Assembly (NCBI GenBank): GCA_050084985.1
Contig: JBITNC010000001.1
Span: forward strand, 36,766,001 to 36,830,000
DNA length: 64,000 nt
Direction: 5' to 3'
Source: Nageia nagi
Lineage: Eukaryota > Pinophyta
Shown here: positions 1-11,949 of the stretch, one piece after another
Layout: every line of letters starts with the position of its first letter
How positions within the stretch are numbered: the stretch's first letter is position 1
Program-made: the position numbers and the translations under genes
The notes under the pieces: generated by a model
The model's input: only the letters and a program-made list of their open reading frames with translations
The model's database searches: none
What the model was told of the DNA's origin: nothing

Positions 1-480
1 AGCTACTCTTGTTGCCCCTACCCCATAGTTTAAGTGTTTGACCCCACACTTCCTATTTTCATCATTGGTTGGAGCTATTATTTTATTATAAGGATGATCT
101 ACATCATGTAAGAGGCCAATGAGAGAGGAGGTAGCTTTTGAAACCCCTTTTTCAATTTTTGGTTTAATACACTAAATTTAACCATTAAAAAGCAAAATAG
201 AAACCATAGATAAGCTTAAACTATTTTTTATAGTATTTTAGACCATTTATTTTTGAATTTATATTCTAATTTTTATGACTTTTGAAATTTTTAAATACCT
301 TCAACCATGGTCATCATCCAGGGCTGAGGGTTTATAGAAATACTAATGATTGGACTTGATCACTCATTATTTTAGCAAACTTGAGCCTCGATCATTGATG
401 ATTAATATTAAAATTTAATTTTTAATTTTTTATTTTTAATAACTCCTTTTTTCACATGACTATCTTAAGTCTTAGAGAAT
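1..480. other. AT-rich flank, no gene recognised
   Basis: No reading frame or repeat is convincing here. The stretch could hold an upstream exon or intron of the PMD relic that begins near 481, but I see no splice signals I would defend. Confidence 0.4.
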
Positions 481-2422
481 TTTGAACCACATGGTTGATA
501 TCCCAAGATCTTACTAGAGGGTTGGGATCTATTGATAGTAGAGGATCACACTTTTCTATGTAGTGTGGGCTTTGGAGTTGGGTCTTATATGGGTCATCTC
601 CACTAGGATTACCATTTGCTAGTAGCCTTGCTAGAGAGATGGGACTCTTCAGCTAGCACCATTCATCTTCCTATAGGGGAGATGACCATTATGGTGGAGG
701 ATATCCATCATTTGTATTATTTATCAATTTAGGGACAATGCATTCAACATTATATGGATCAAGAGTTGATGCATCCTAAGATCCTCACTATTTATGGAGT
801 AGGATCACTTGACAATGTTCTAGGTGACATGTTTTCAAGTGGCTTCCCATACTTCAAGTACTAGAGGAATGATCAGCAGAGACTTCTATAGGCCTCATAC
901 TTGATGGGCCTTATCTAGTGTTATGCTCTTCTATACATGGGTAATGGTAAATTTTGCTAGTTGCTATTGCATATAGTGGATGACATGCTTCAACATAGTA
1001 CTATATATGCTTGGGCTCCTACTCTTTTGGCATGGATCTATAGGGAGCTTTTCTTTTATTCTCTTGATGATAGATCATTGTTATTAGTCATAATTACTTT
1101 ATAGGCTTGGTAATATGAGCACATTCATATTAATTGCCCTCATGGAATCCTAATTCCCAATTTTGAAACCCACTTTGTTTATCCAACTAGGATTTTATGA
1201 TGGATGGATGATTTCTACTCATGTTCTTTTGATAGTATACATCATGGTATTGCATATTACTAGCACTTACTATCACACTTAGTGATTGATTAGGTAGGAT
1301 TTAGACCTTATCACTTTTATCTTGATTGGAATGAGCTTGATACCCATCTCATTGGTATCAGATAGGCTAGAGTTCTCAATGAGAGGAGAACTAATTTTTT
1401 AGAGTACTTATTTGAGTAGGTATGACTCCAGTTCAATCTTGTGTAAGATATTCCTCCTCCACCTATTCAATTTCTCAAAGAGGGTGAGGTACCTATTAAG
1501 GGCATCCAACAATCGATATATGCAAAACTTGATTCAATGTAAGAGGAGCCTTTAGCCAAGGATTTTGAGGAAGATGATGTAGGAGCTATAGATAACTTCC
1601 TAGCATGATGCTAGATTGAGACAAAGGGAGATACTAGAGAGGAGGGAGATCATCAGGTGCACCAATGGGTTGACAAGTTAGGTGCAATAATTGAGATTAG
1701 AGAGGTAGCTAATGAAGAGCCTAGTAAGCCACAATTTGAGTAGGAAGAGGAGTAGGTAGTAGAGGAGCAAGCGATGAAGGAGCCATAGGACATAGCCGAC
1801 TCAGGTGAGGAGCATAAGGTAGGCACATCATCCAAAGGGCCAAGAGGAGGTCAATTCTCTCCTCTATAAGTACCCAACATGGATGCACTTATAGGTGACA
1901 TATATGAGTTGAGATATTAGATTTCTTGCTCACATGTATGATTATCAAGCTGAGAGGGATAGGTACCATTAGGAGAGGGATGAGACTCAAACTTCTTTAT
2001 AGGCTAAGGGAGCTAGTACATTTATAGGGGTATCTAGTCATCCTTTAGTATTTATTTAGTGTATTCTCTAGCAAAGGGCCTATTATTATTCCATTTTTTA
2101 GATATGATTGATGGGGGTACCTCCATACATTCCTAGCATACTATATCCAGTTCCTCCTATTTCATATATTCCTATAAATGTCTTAATTTATCAAGTGCTT
2201 AGTGGAGTTTAGTAGACTACTAGTACTTAGGGTAGGGTTGCTAGGCCTATTGCATCTCATAGTCCTAGTGGTATAGGTGGAGTTTCTCCATAGCATCCAA
2301 TGAGATCTTTAGAGATTCATAGGGTGGGTTATGCTTTGAGTCCTATAGGTTTAGTGGGCACTACTCATCTTAGATTGGGTAGAGCTAGTATTCCTACAAA
2401 TACTAGAGAGGGTAGCTCTTGA
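481..2422 (+). pseudogene. Decayed plant mobile domain (PMD) gene
   Basis: One frame (codons at 481, 484 ...) reads for about 1.43 kb, then a frameshift near 1915-1922 moves it +1 until a TGA at 2420-2422. The start is arbitrary. The early part has the PMD signature: an LLERWD block, then HLPIGEMTIMVEDIHHL, then the WAP..LAWIYREL region with an AWQYEHI-like motif. PMD is known from the MAIN/MAIL1 proteins and from MuDR-type and Ty3-type transposons. After it come an acidic stretch (about 1600-1830), a short charged helix-like segment (about 1930-2000) and a Pro/Ser/Gly-rich tail. By hand I count about 21 in-frame stops between 730 and 1870, about 14 of them TAG; nearly all fit single transitions of Gln, Arg or Trp codons. 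No element ends were found around it, so its vehicle is unknown. It is not functional. Confidence 0.8.
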
Positions 2423-3925
2423 GGATACTTTAGTGGTTGGAGTTGCTTATTTTTATATCTCATGTTTATACTTATGAGTTTTTATCATACTATGTCATTT
2501 ATTTTTTGATATCATGGGGGGCATGATTATTTATGATGTTTATGCATGTTATTTGTAGGCTTATTTTTTGATGACATTATCTATTTTTTGGATCATGGTA
2601 GTCATGATTGATGGTTAGTTTTTCTAGATGTGATGGAAACTTGGTTATATATTTTTTGATATATATGATGATAGCTTTAAAGTATTACATGTATGTTTTA
2701 ATTATCATGTTATTGTATGTTATAGTATTTTCCAAATATATGTGTTTTAAAAATGAAAACATATGAATGTTTATTTTATATGTTTTTATTTAGTTTTAAT
2801 GCCTCATTTATAATATGTTTAGTAAATTTTAAAAGGTAATTTTTATATTTAGATAGGAATACTATATATTTATAGGATAGGATTTGATTTATAGGAGAAC
2901 AAAATCAAATACATCATTTTTTGTTTTCTTGGATACTTTACACATGGTTTGCACATAATATACTTGTATAAACATAAGTGATATCAAGAATAATGTGAAT
3001 ATATGAATGCAAAACACACAAGATTTACAACACACTTATGGATGTATGAAATGGATAATCATAAACACATATGGAAAAATGATATATGAATGTAAGTTGT
3101 ATGAAACCTAAATGACCTAAGATTTTTATGAATGACATAAAACTTAGACATCAATCTTAATGTCTTGGAAACTTATTAAAATTTACAATAATAATAATGA
3201 TGATGTATGATGGTATGACATGAGTGAGTACATATATAAATAAGTGTAATGAATAACACCTTCAATACCTAGTTTACTTCATTAATCTTTTGCTTTGATC
3301 TCATCTACTAATGATGATATAAAATAAGATCATAATATACTTAAGTTTACCATAGACTCATGTGTGTGCAATGATGTTCCTTCTCTTATCTTGACATTTG
3401 CAAATCAAATACCTCAAGATTATAAATTGTGAAGAATGGTTTTTCTTTTTATAAGGCATGATTCACTACCAAAAAGCATCCATAACCCTGGTGAAGGTTA
3501 ACCCTTTCATCTAGTTACAACTTTGCTCTATTGCTAGTTAGGCATCCATAGCCCCGATAGAGGATATTGTAATGGCTCATGAATTCTTCATCTTATTTTT
3601 TTTATTTTTCTTTTGAATTATTTTGCTATCTATATACATATTTTTATTTTTTTGATTTTCTTTTCCTCTATTCTAGCTCTTAGGTTTAGGATGAAGCAAA
3701 AAGTAAGAAAACCATACTCACATTTATACTCAAGAAATACTCAATTCTTGATTGTTTCAAGATTTTAATGTGAAAAAGTGTATGATTCTATTAATGCACT
3801 ACTATATATAATAGTTATGTCCTTTTATCATCCTAAGGTTTTTTGAAATTTTGACTTAGGATCTTTCAATAAAAACCAAGCATGAATAGAGTATTCATTG
3901 CCTACTTCTTTATTTATAAATACAA

Positions 3926-3946
3926 ATATATATATATATATATATA
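3926..3946. repeat. (AT)n microsatellite
   Basis: About ten AT dinucleotides in a row. Confidence 0.9.
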
Positions 3947-4144
3947 ATAAACAAATATTATATAGATGTATGTATGATATATGGATACATATAGCTTAAT
4001 TATTTTCCTTCCTCATAATGATTGATATATAATAATTATGACATTCAAGGTAAAGGAATAAATATTTATGAACAAAGTGGAATGATATGAACATAAGGGC
4101 AATGCACCTAGTAGCCAATATGCTTCAAAAGCATATCTTCTAAG

Positions 4145-4182
4145 TATATATACATATATGTACATATATGTACATATATACA
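4145..4182. repeat. Tandem ACATATATGT 10-mer
   Basis: Three near-perfect copies of a self-complementary 10-mer, so the array can fold on either strand. Probably a simple-sequence expansion. Confidence 0.75.
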
Positions 4183-4929
4183 TTTTATTTTAATTTTTAT
4201 GGTTTTTATTTTTTTATGAATTTTTTAATATTTTGGTATTTTTTGATGATGATTTTTTATTAATTTTTTTTAATGATTTCAAATGAATGAAAATTTGCAT
4301 CAAATCATCATGAATGAAAGGATGGAAATGACAATGGGTACAAATGGTATGATCAGTGACCCATTGTGTAGAACCATAGGTGATAAACATTGACAACATA
4401 AAATACCAACACCAAAGGTTTATAAATAATAGATAGGCTATAATGACATCATCATAGAGATCATCTTACCACCAAGGGGGTAACAAGAGCATCAATCATA
4501 ATTTTTCATATAAAATCAGGTCTAGAGAACATGTGGATAAGATTTTTGAGAAACTCTTCATTAGGTATATTATAGATTATACAAGTTCCCCAATAAGGTT
4601 GGTGGTCAATAAACATCTCTATCTGATAAGAATTTCTATGTTCATCATAGGCTCCATCAAAATATCTAAGGAAATGGTTAAGGTGGCCATGGATAGAATC
4701 TAATGCTATATACTCTCAAGCAATTGATGAAAATGGTTCTATTCTAACTCTATATGTTGGATAGGATCTCCTAAAGGGTCATTGAGAAATGTATAAGGTG
4801 ATTGATAAATGCAAAGGGATGTTAATTTCCATGGTATAGGAGCATCATAATGTGAAGACACTTCCCACTATCTGGTGGGAGGATGAATGCAATGCAAATG
4901 ACTCATGATGTTAGATATAATCAACCACC

Positions 4930-6775
4930 TACAATATCATATGCAAGAATTTTTTTAATTTATGTAATTTCTTTTTTAAATATAGATATATATACATATA
5001 CATATTTATTTATGAAAGAAATCCTTTAATTAATAATATTTTTTTGAATTATTTACATGTGTTTTGAATGATTATGTTTTTTATTTATTTTATCATTATC
5101 ATTTTTTAGGATAAATTTTTTTTTATGACTCCACAATAACCATGGTTCCCTTATTTTTTATGGATAAACCAACCTTTATAACCTAAGAAATAAAATTATA
5201 GAGGTTGAATTGAGAAACAAGTAGGTCCTAGTCCTAGGATGGATGGTTGATAATAGATCAAATACAAAATAAGTGGCAAGATTGGTGGATGATGCTTGAA
5301 TTTCTTAATGATGCATTTTGGCCTAGATAACAATGTTGAGGCCTCATTATCCTCAATAAGTAGAAGGCATAATGGAATCCCTAAGGATTATGGAGATTGA
5401 GGAGGAATTAATGATGCAAGGGGGATCACACCCTTTATGAGATAGTGAACATACTCATTTTTCATTGGTTTAATTACAAACTCACTTTTTCTTTAGTTAA
5501 AGCATTCTAAGGTCCTTTAAAACCTTGGTTTTACATTTATTGGATTATTTAAATAATAATTTTTGCTAAATAATTAACTATAAACATATATGACTTCATT
5601 ATGCAAAATTGGATAGGTATTATAGTCCAGAACCAAGTCATTGATAACTTCGATTAGGGAGAATGACCTCCCATAGCACCAAAGAGTCATATGATATACA
5701 TAATTTAACAAGTTTCTAGGTTTTTCATAAGGTAAATACAAGCAAAAAAATGGATCTAATTCATTAGAGAATCAATTTCCATCAACATGTCCTTTGCTTC
5801 TAACTCAATGGTTGCTTTAAGATCATTAATTTTTAAGTCCATGCATTAGTTCCTTGCTAATTATAAAAAGTCATGGCTATAACTTCTTGTATTTCTCTTG
5901 GTAAAGTAAAGAATTAGGATATTTCAATATAAGTACATTTTCTTAATGCTTGCATATAACAATCTTCCAGATATCTATCAACAAAATCACGACTCAATAG
6001 GATTGACTAGTAATTATGCTTATTCATTGGTTTTTAATCTTCTTGGCATTAAATCTCTTACTTGAATATTGCATGAAGGGGGATTAGGAAACCTTGACCT
6101 ATATTAGGAAAAACATTGATCAATGTTTTGCAAAAATATAATTGATCATTGAGGCTTTTAGAAAAACATTATGTAAAAGTCATAAACTATCTTATGATGA
6201 CAAAGGTCTCTTATCATCTAGTCTACCCATGTAAATAGAAAATCTTTATTTGGCCAAGTATTAATTCCTATATTTTGGATCCAATTATTGAAAAAGCAAT
6301 TAATTATGATCTTAGGGGCTGATATAGGCTAAGATTGACATAGCAATTTTACCATGTAGACTTGTGTAAAATAATGTGCATGACTCAAGTTATACATGGC
6401 TTTATCCATATATATCTCCAAGTTATCTTCATGAACACTTATCTCCCATCCTTGGTATATTTTTGGAAATAAGTTTAAGGCTAGGATTCTTTTTAGATCA
6501 ATAAGTAAATGAAAGAAATTTCTATTTCTAGGAGATATATCTAAGGATAATTCTATGATAGCCCTATCTCCCAAATATCTCAATTTCTAAAACCAAGATA
6601 TTTGTCGAATGCCTATTTGATTAGCAATTAGGTGGATGCTTTTTCTCCTTTTTGATGTCATTTTCTATTTCAAATACATTAAATATGTATAATTCTTATG
6701 AGAAACATTTTTATTAATTTAACTACAAAGGCTTATTTACAAAATATACAATTTCTAATTAAATTTTTTTATTAA
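4930..6775 (-). pseudogene. Relic reading frames downstream of Tat integrase
   Basis: Directly downstream (minus strand) of the integrase C-terminus of the Tat element there are stretches with coding texture. The longest open piece is 84 codons at 6583-6329, and interrupted pieces continue toward about 5130. I recognise no domain. Tat elements often carry an extra ORF between pol and the 3' LTR, so this is a reasonable place for one, but the frame jumps repeatedly and I cannot exclude ordinary UTR/LTR sequence. No 3' LTR boundary could be set. Confidence 0.3.
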
Positions 6776-6779
6776 CTAT

Positions 6780-7006
6780 AGAAAGGGTGAAGGTGCATGA
6801 TATTTATGGGCTCATGCTCTTTGTTACCTTCCATATCAACTAAATGATAAGCTCCAGATCCAAAATTTCTTTTAATAATGTAAGGACCTAACCAATTAGG
6901 AGTAAACTTGTCATGAAGTTATCATTCCATTCAAGAAGCTTGCTAGTTTTATTTTAAAACCAAATCTCCTATGTTAAATTCATGAATTTTTACCTTTTTA
7001 TAGAAA
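6780..7006 (-). pseudogene. Tat Ty3 integrase C-terminal piece, separated by insertion
   Basis: Minus-strand translation shows the integrase tail pattern of Ty3 elements: a GDLVLK-like segment, then KFTPNWLGPYIIKRNF, a SGAYHLVDMEGN segment and a final HLHPFY-like end. It belongs to the integrase whose upstream part lies at 14248-15170; the 7.2-kb element at 7012-14242 sits between them. The piece contains stops and is inactive. In the Ty3 family this region binds DNA non-specifically and helps target insertion. Confidence 0.75.
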
Positions 7007-7011
7007 GATAT
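7007..7011. repeat. Target-site duplication GATAT (left)
   Basis: GATAT directly precedes the left LTR and recurs at 14243-14247 directly after the right LTR. A 5-bp duplication is usual for LTR-retrotransposon integrase. Confidence 0.93.
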
Positions 7012-7861
7012 TGTTAACACATAAAAATGAATTTATATTTTTAAATCAATAAATTAATGAAAATATGCTTGGTCTAAATATATGTCTTGAATGTCTTAAA
7101 GTGATAATATCAATGTTTGTCTTGAATATGAATTTTATAATGATTATCTTGAATATTGCATGGATTATCTTGAATATTGCATGAATTATCTTGTTTATTG
7201 GTGTGTTTATCTTGAATGTTGTGAATTAGTCTTATTTATGTAGATGTATGCCAACCCATGGGTTGTATTATCTATTATCTATATAAATAAGGGATCTAAT
7301 AGTAAGTCCACAATCAAGGATACACACAATCCCGCATATGGTCTTGTAGTGGCAACCCCTTAAGGTATCTCTTGGTATCGCCTACAAGGCTATGGTTTGT
7401 GTACTTCCTTTCGTGAGCTATCCTGACATCTACGATCTATTCTGATATCACACTACTATCTAAGACATCCATATTGAAGTTCTAGACTTGATTGAGAGGT
7501 CAAAAATCATCAAACTAAGGTCACCGATGCTCCTTTTTGAACCAATAACACCACTGGCACTCTATTATCTCTAAAACAGACTGCCCGTGATCCCCTTTTT
7601 GCATCTTCATAGGTCACTACGTTTTTGAGGGGAAGTTCATCATCAGTACATCACCAACATCTTCATCTTTCATTATCAGGTACATTCCATGAGGTAAGTA
7701 TACAAATTATAGTCTTGTTTGGTACAATTACATTTCTGAATCGGTTATCTTGTTCATTGCTATTGAGAATAAATTGCTATCCATAGCTCAAATACAAATA
7801 TATTGGATTTGTAGATATTTACCTATTTATTTATTTGCATGCTCAATTTTATTTGTAAACA
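7012..7861 (+). repeat. 5' LTR (850 bp)
   Basis: Begins TGTTAACACATAAAA and ends TTTGTAAACA. Same length as the copy at 13393-14242, with about 39 differences by hand count (about 4.6 percent), of which about 37 are transitions. It has a TATA box at 7280-7290. Confidence 0.95.
7280..7290 (+). promoter_or_regulatory. LTR TATA box
   Basis: TATATAAATAA lies about 270 bp inside the LTR and is conserved in the other LTR at 13661-13671. It probably drove the element's transcript, with transcription starting some 30 bp downstream. Confidence 0.6.
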
Positions 7862-7873
7862 TTTGGTGAACCT
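7862..7873 (+). other. Primer-binding-site-like motif
   Basis: TTTGGTGAACCT immediately follows the 5' LTR, where the primer tRNA should anneal. It does not match the common initiator-Met or Asp sites, and I cannot name the tRNA. The same 12 bases follow the 5' LTR of the element at 30716-38751. Confidence 0.6.
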
Positions 7874-7952
7874 GACATGAAGTTCACATCATTGTACTAA
7901 AACCCTAAGGGTTTTAGTTAGGACTAATATCTATTTTATGAGTGTTTTAGTT

Positions 7953-9170
7953 ATGGATCAGCTTAAATTATTCTTGTGTAGTCTTTCAAAAAGAGATTTG
8001 GATGAATTATTAGGGGAAATCAGACATGATGATCTAGAGGGATCCAGAGGAATGCAAAATAGTGCTGAGGGTGACAATAGTAACTTTCAAGCTACTATAG
8101 AGGGTATGCAAAGGTAAATAGATAGATTGGCAAGGGGATCAGCTCCACCTAATGATTCTTTTGAATTTGGTAGTCCCCTATGTGATGAGATTCATAGGCA
8201 CATGCCACCATCTGATTATAAAGAGCCAAACTTTAGCTAGTTTAATGGTGAAGGAGATCCGAGGAGACATCTACAAGGATTCAAGGATGAGTGCGAACTC
8301 AAAATTGGTACAGATCAGAGATTACAAGCCAAATTTTTTCCCCATAGCTTGGAGGGAGAGGCTTGAGAATGGTTTTATGCCCTACCTGAAGGGTCCATCA
8401 CATCATTCAGAGAATTCAGTAGTTTATTCCTTGAGCAATACAAGCATAACATCAGGCAAGAGGTTATGGTATCAGATTTATGCGCTATAAAGCAAGGTAA
8501 TGATGAGAAGCTGGACAAATTTTTTATGAGGTTTAAGAAGACATGGCAGCAAGTGAAGACTAGATTGATAGAAAAAGAGGTAAACAATATTTTTAAAGAA
8601 GTTGTTATCTTATCTTTGCAATCACATGTTATCGATTATACACATCTTGCATTTTCGGATATGACGTATAAATTGTTAGAGAAAGAGAAAGTCCTTGTGA
8701 AGCTAGGGCTTGTGAAGTATGGCAGTGATGATAAGACTAAAGCAAAGGATAATAGATCATAATCATCAAAGAAGGAGAAAAATATCCATGTGGCTAAGAA
8801 GACAAGTGAGCCGAAAGAGAGGAAATTTGTGAAATTTGCCATACCTCCGAGGTATATCCTAAAAGATCTTATGGCAAAAGGGTTGTTACAACCCTTACCT
8901 AAGCATGAAGAAGATCCAACATTAGAAAGACCTACTTGGTATAAAGAAGATAGGTATTGCGAGTATCATCAGACTAAGGGCCATGCTACTAATGGGTGTG
9001 GAAGCCTTAGGTATAGAATACAGAAGCTCATAGAAGATGGATTCTATGTGTGTCTAGCAAAGGTCGAAGGTGCAGAAGAAGAGCCACATGTCAATGTGAT
9101 TTTCCATGAAGATGTTTGCGAGGCTAGCACCAGTGGGAGCTCTAGGCTCTTTGGGGGTATCATTTGGTAG
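7953..9170 (+). pseudogene. Ty3-type Gag, four in-frame stops
   Basis: A single frame of 406 codons from the ATG at 7953 to a TAG at 9168, broken only by stops at 8115 (TAA), 8238 (TAG), 8364 (TGA) and 8760 (TAA). No frameshift is needed. The middle has the retrotransposon gag domain (SLEGEA.EWFYALPEGSI, then FREFSSLFLEQYKHNIRQ and NDEKLDKFFMRFKKTWQQ). The C-terminal half has a zinc-knuckle variant at 8958-8999 with spacing C-X2-H-X4-H-X4-C, a His replacing the usual second Cys, which is common in plant Tat/Athila Gag. A basic Lys-rich linker lies between. Gag forms the particle and packages RNA, so a gag-only element could supply shells while borrowing enzymes. No protease follows. Confidence 0.88.
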
Positions 9171-9551
9171 ATCAATATAAAAAAAAAGAGAGAGAGAAGC
9201 TAACATTCAGTCCAAGTCACTAACGGATGTCATGGTGAAGAGATTGGGGAGCTTCATGATGTCATAACAAGAATGCTAGTGTTATATTTCATGTTAATAG
9301 GACTACCGGTGGTCCTCTTTTAGTGGAAAATAGGAGAAAGTTAAAAGGTTCCAATTCCCCCCATAGCATGAGAAGTCAGAATTGTAGGTTGTGTCATTGA
9401 CATTCATTTTTAGGAATCATAGAACATCAATTTCATCCATCACAAGCACATATACAAGAGCAATTAGGTACCAAAATTTGTGTTTCATATATATATTATG
9501 AAAAAAATGTTTGTATTTACAATATAACTGGATGAGATCACATAGAATGAC
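9171..9551. other. Spacer between gag and the antisense PMD gene
   Basis: No gene seen. A short purine run (9181-9198) follows the gag stop. Confidence 0.5.
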
Positions 9552-9848
9552 CTAAAATATCCTACTAGAGCCCCCTCCCCCTACACTAGAGCTAGTAGCC
9601 CTGCTAGATGTCCCACCCTTGCATCATTCCTTGTACTTCTCTATGCATGCCTTCTCCTCGTCGATCTGTCTCTTAACCTGGTGAAGTTGCTCGTAAAGGG
9701 CTTTGATCTCTTTGTTGGCTACCTATAGGTCCTGATAGATGCTAGTATAATCCCCTCCTCTAAACCATAGATGACCCTGTAGCTCTTTGATCTCCACATC
9801 CTTCTGGCTGATTTGACCGCGTAGCCTAGCCATCTAAACCTCAGGATC

Positions 9849-9944
9849 CTGGTCATCTGTGACATAGCATAGATATATCATGTTAGTATTTTGCATATCA
9901 TGAAAGTAGAAAATCAAAGGAAAGCAAAAGAGAAAATAAGCTAC
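9849..9944 (-). other. Probable 96-bp intron of the PMD gene
   Basis: The donor follows GATGAGATG as GTAGCT and the acceptor is CCAG before GATCCTGAG, phase 0 on both sides. The interior is T-rich and, being a multiple of three, has no in-frame stop. Splicing restores an acidic-to-coiled-coil junction. Inference from sequence only. Confidence 0.5.
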
Positions 9945-11437
9945 CATCTCATCCTCATCATAGTCTTCCTCCTCCGCATCTGTATCCATCTCATACTTAG
10001 GTTCATACTCATCCTGGTCTGGATCGGTCTCCTCATTGTCATCATGACTTGCATCTAGAGATGTGTCGTAGGCATATATCAGGCTACTCTCTCCTTCCCA
10101 CCCTCCTTCCATGAAGGGAGCATCCCATTCGGTCTCTATGTCCCCTGTGTCCTCATCCTCTCCCGCATCGTCACCTGAGTCAGCATCATGAATACCTATG
10201 TGGTGAGGATAGCGTTCCCTCCACTAGTCTAGGTAGTCCTCTGTATGGTTAGGTTCATCTATGTCATCATCGGCCCCATAGTCAGAGTCCTCGCTAGGGG
10301 ACTCCCAATCTAAGTCCCAATCAGGTATTGGTTCATAGTCCTCTGGGAGGTGCCTGCTATGGTAGTAGCACACCACTATCCTATAGTCACCTAATATACC
10401 CTACTGGAGGCCGAACTAATGGAGTACTTACTATGGCCTATATGGCTCCACTAGTGCCCTATGTTCCTGTATATATGTAGGGTGTCTCACCCATGCCATC
10501 TTCTGTATGTCCTCCTCCCACCCTGGTATGCCCCCCCAATAGGGACACTAGTATATTTGTGCCTCCTGTAGTAGGTCAAGTTGCACCCGCCATCCCTCTA
10601 AGTCTATGCTAGGGAAGTCTAGTCCCTCTATCATCACCCATTGTTGCTAGGTGGGTACATCATCTAGCTAGTCTAGGGGCAATGTTATCATCCTAGAAAT
10701 GATGATGTGATAATATGCCCACACCTGTAGTATCATAGAATGAGCTACCTATCTCCCCCCTCTCTCCACCTCTACGAAGCTATGGAGGTCATGATAGAGT
10801 TGTACGAGTATTGCAAGGCACCATGCATATCACTATCTATGTGTCACCATGTCCTATATGATAGGAACCATGCCCACAGGGAAGGTCTCACTACTCTTAT
10901 TTGGGTAGACAATGGCATCCAGAAGGCAGGTAATGAGGAGCCTCATCCATAGGTCACCCTGTGCTGGAGGATATTCTAGCACATGTCTCACTAGGGACAC
11001 ACCCCTCTTCCTATGATTTACTTCATCTAACCCCATTAGCCATGTAGCCCATACCTCTACCTATTCTAGGTTGGGAATAGGAACCATGTTCACTAGCCTC
11101 CCCCTGATAGGAAGTCTAGTGATCCTGTAGATGTCCTCTAGTGTCACTATGATCTCACGAGTCGAAAGGTGAAAGGTGTTGGAGTTTGGATCCCACCTTT
11201 CCATCAAGGCTGTTAGCATATTGTGATCATGAAACATGTAATCAGCAAATGCTAGGTAGCCGAAGGAAATGTCCTCCAAGATACTCTAGGTCTCATCAGT
11301 TTGTGGCCACTATTGGGTAGTGGTAAAAGCGGCACTCTTATCGAATGGTCGCATAAGATACGAATGATTTTGCAAGAAAAGAGTGACAAAGAGCAAGTAA
11401 GTATCAGATATGAAACAAAAATAGCAAAAATAGTATG

Positions 11438-11526
11438 GGTAAAGAGGACCGCCCATAGTCTAAACTAGGTAAAGAAGACCACCCACGGTCTGAACTAGGG
11501 CAAAAAGGACCACCAATGGTCCTATT
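11438..11526 (-). repeat. Three 30-bp repeats around a decayed CG-rich word
   Basis: Units start at 11438, 11468 and 11498. Each contains a variant of a GACCNCC..GGTC word (GACCGCCCATAGTC, GACCACCCACGGTC, GACCACCAATGGTC). The variants differ only by transitions and look like independent decay products of one CG/CHG-rich ancestor. They lie in the presumed large intron of the PMD gene. A related word sits near 12118. Confidence 0.65.
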
Positions 11527-11949
11527 TCTGTACACAGAGGTCAACAAAATTTGAGGTACAGGTTCATACAGATGAGTGTGGTACAGCCATAATACCAAAA
11601 ATTTGAAAAACAAAATAAAAAGGTAAAAATGATGGGTTGAGGTATTCAATACGTAAACCCTAGGGGTAACTTGGAAAATCGGTATACAAGGCAGCTAAAA
11701 TATGAAGGCAAGTAAAACCACAGCAAGAAAAAGGTAAAAAATGCAACATACCTGATGAATGCTAGGAGAATTGGCCACCAAGGTAGCTCTATGTCCATCT
11801 CAGCATGTGATTGGCAAGGCCATAGTGTGCAGCACAGTAGTGCAGGAAATATCACCTAGTGACAGTGACAAAATCACTAACTAGACCTCTCCAACTCAGT
11901 CTCCCAAGCTCTAAGATACTCTTAGCTCTAAAAATGATAGTGTGACCAA

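Larger units (their letters stand above)
2423..4929. other. AT-rich non-coding DNA
   Basis: No gene is supported. The stretch holds short simple repeats (annotated separately) and two related words of about 22 bp starting near 3477 and 3543. It may contain LTR or UTR sequence of a flanking old element, such as the 3' end of the Tat element to the right, but I could not pair it with a second copy. Confidence 0.4.
9552..11860 (-). pseudogene. Antisense plant mobile domain gene inside the LTR element
   Basis: Read on the minus strand. A probable first exon (about 11860-11741, ending ILLAFIR before a GTATGT donor) is followed by an intron and then an exon starting near 11360 that holds the PMD. 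Signatures are LTALMERWDPNSNTFHLS and IIVTLEDIYRITRLPIRG (11061-11279), then WATWLMGLDEV, and a MILQVWAYYHI motif near 10700. Downstream is a very acidic segment (10340-9945, runs of Asp/Glu), a small intron (9849-9944), a predicted coiled coil (MARLRGQISQKDVEIKELQ onward) and a Ser/Gly tail ending in TAG at 9552. Most in-frame stops are TAG where CAG is expected. Full PMD plus acidic and coiled-coil tail suggests this was a complete extra gene, not a fragment. PMD proteins act in silencing and genome stability in plants; the role in transposons is unknown. Confidence 0.78.

Noticed and set aside
8375-8842. Minus-strand open frames opposite gag (70 and 68 codons)
   Set aside because: They are shadows of the sense gag frame, which has domain motifs; the antisense frames have none.
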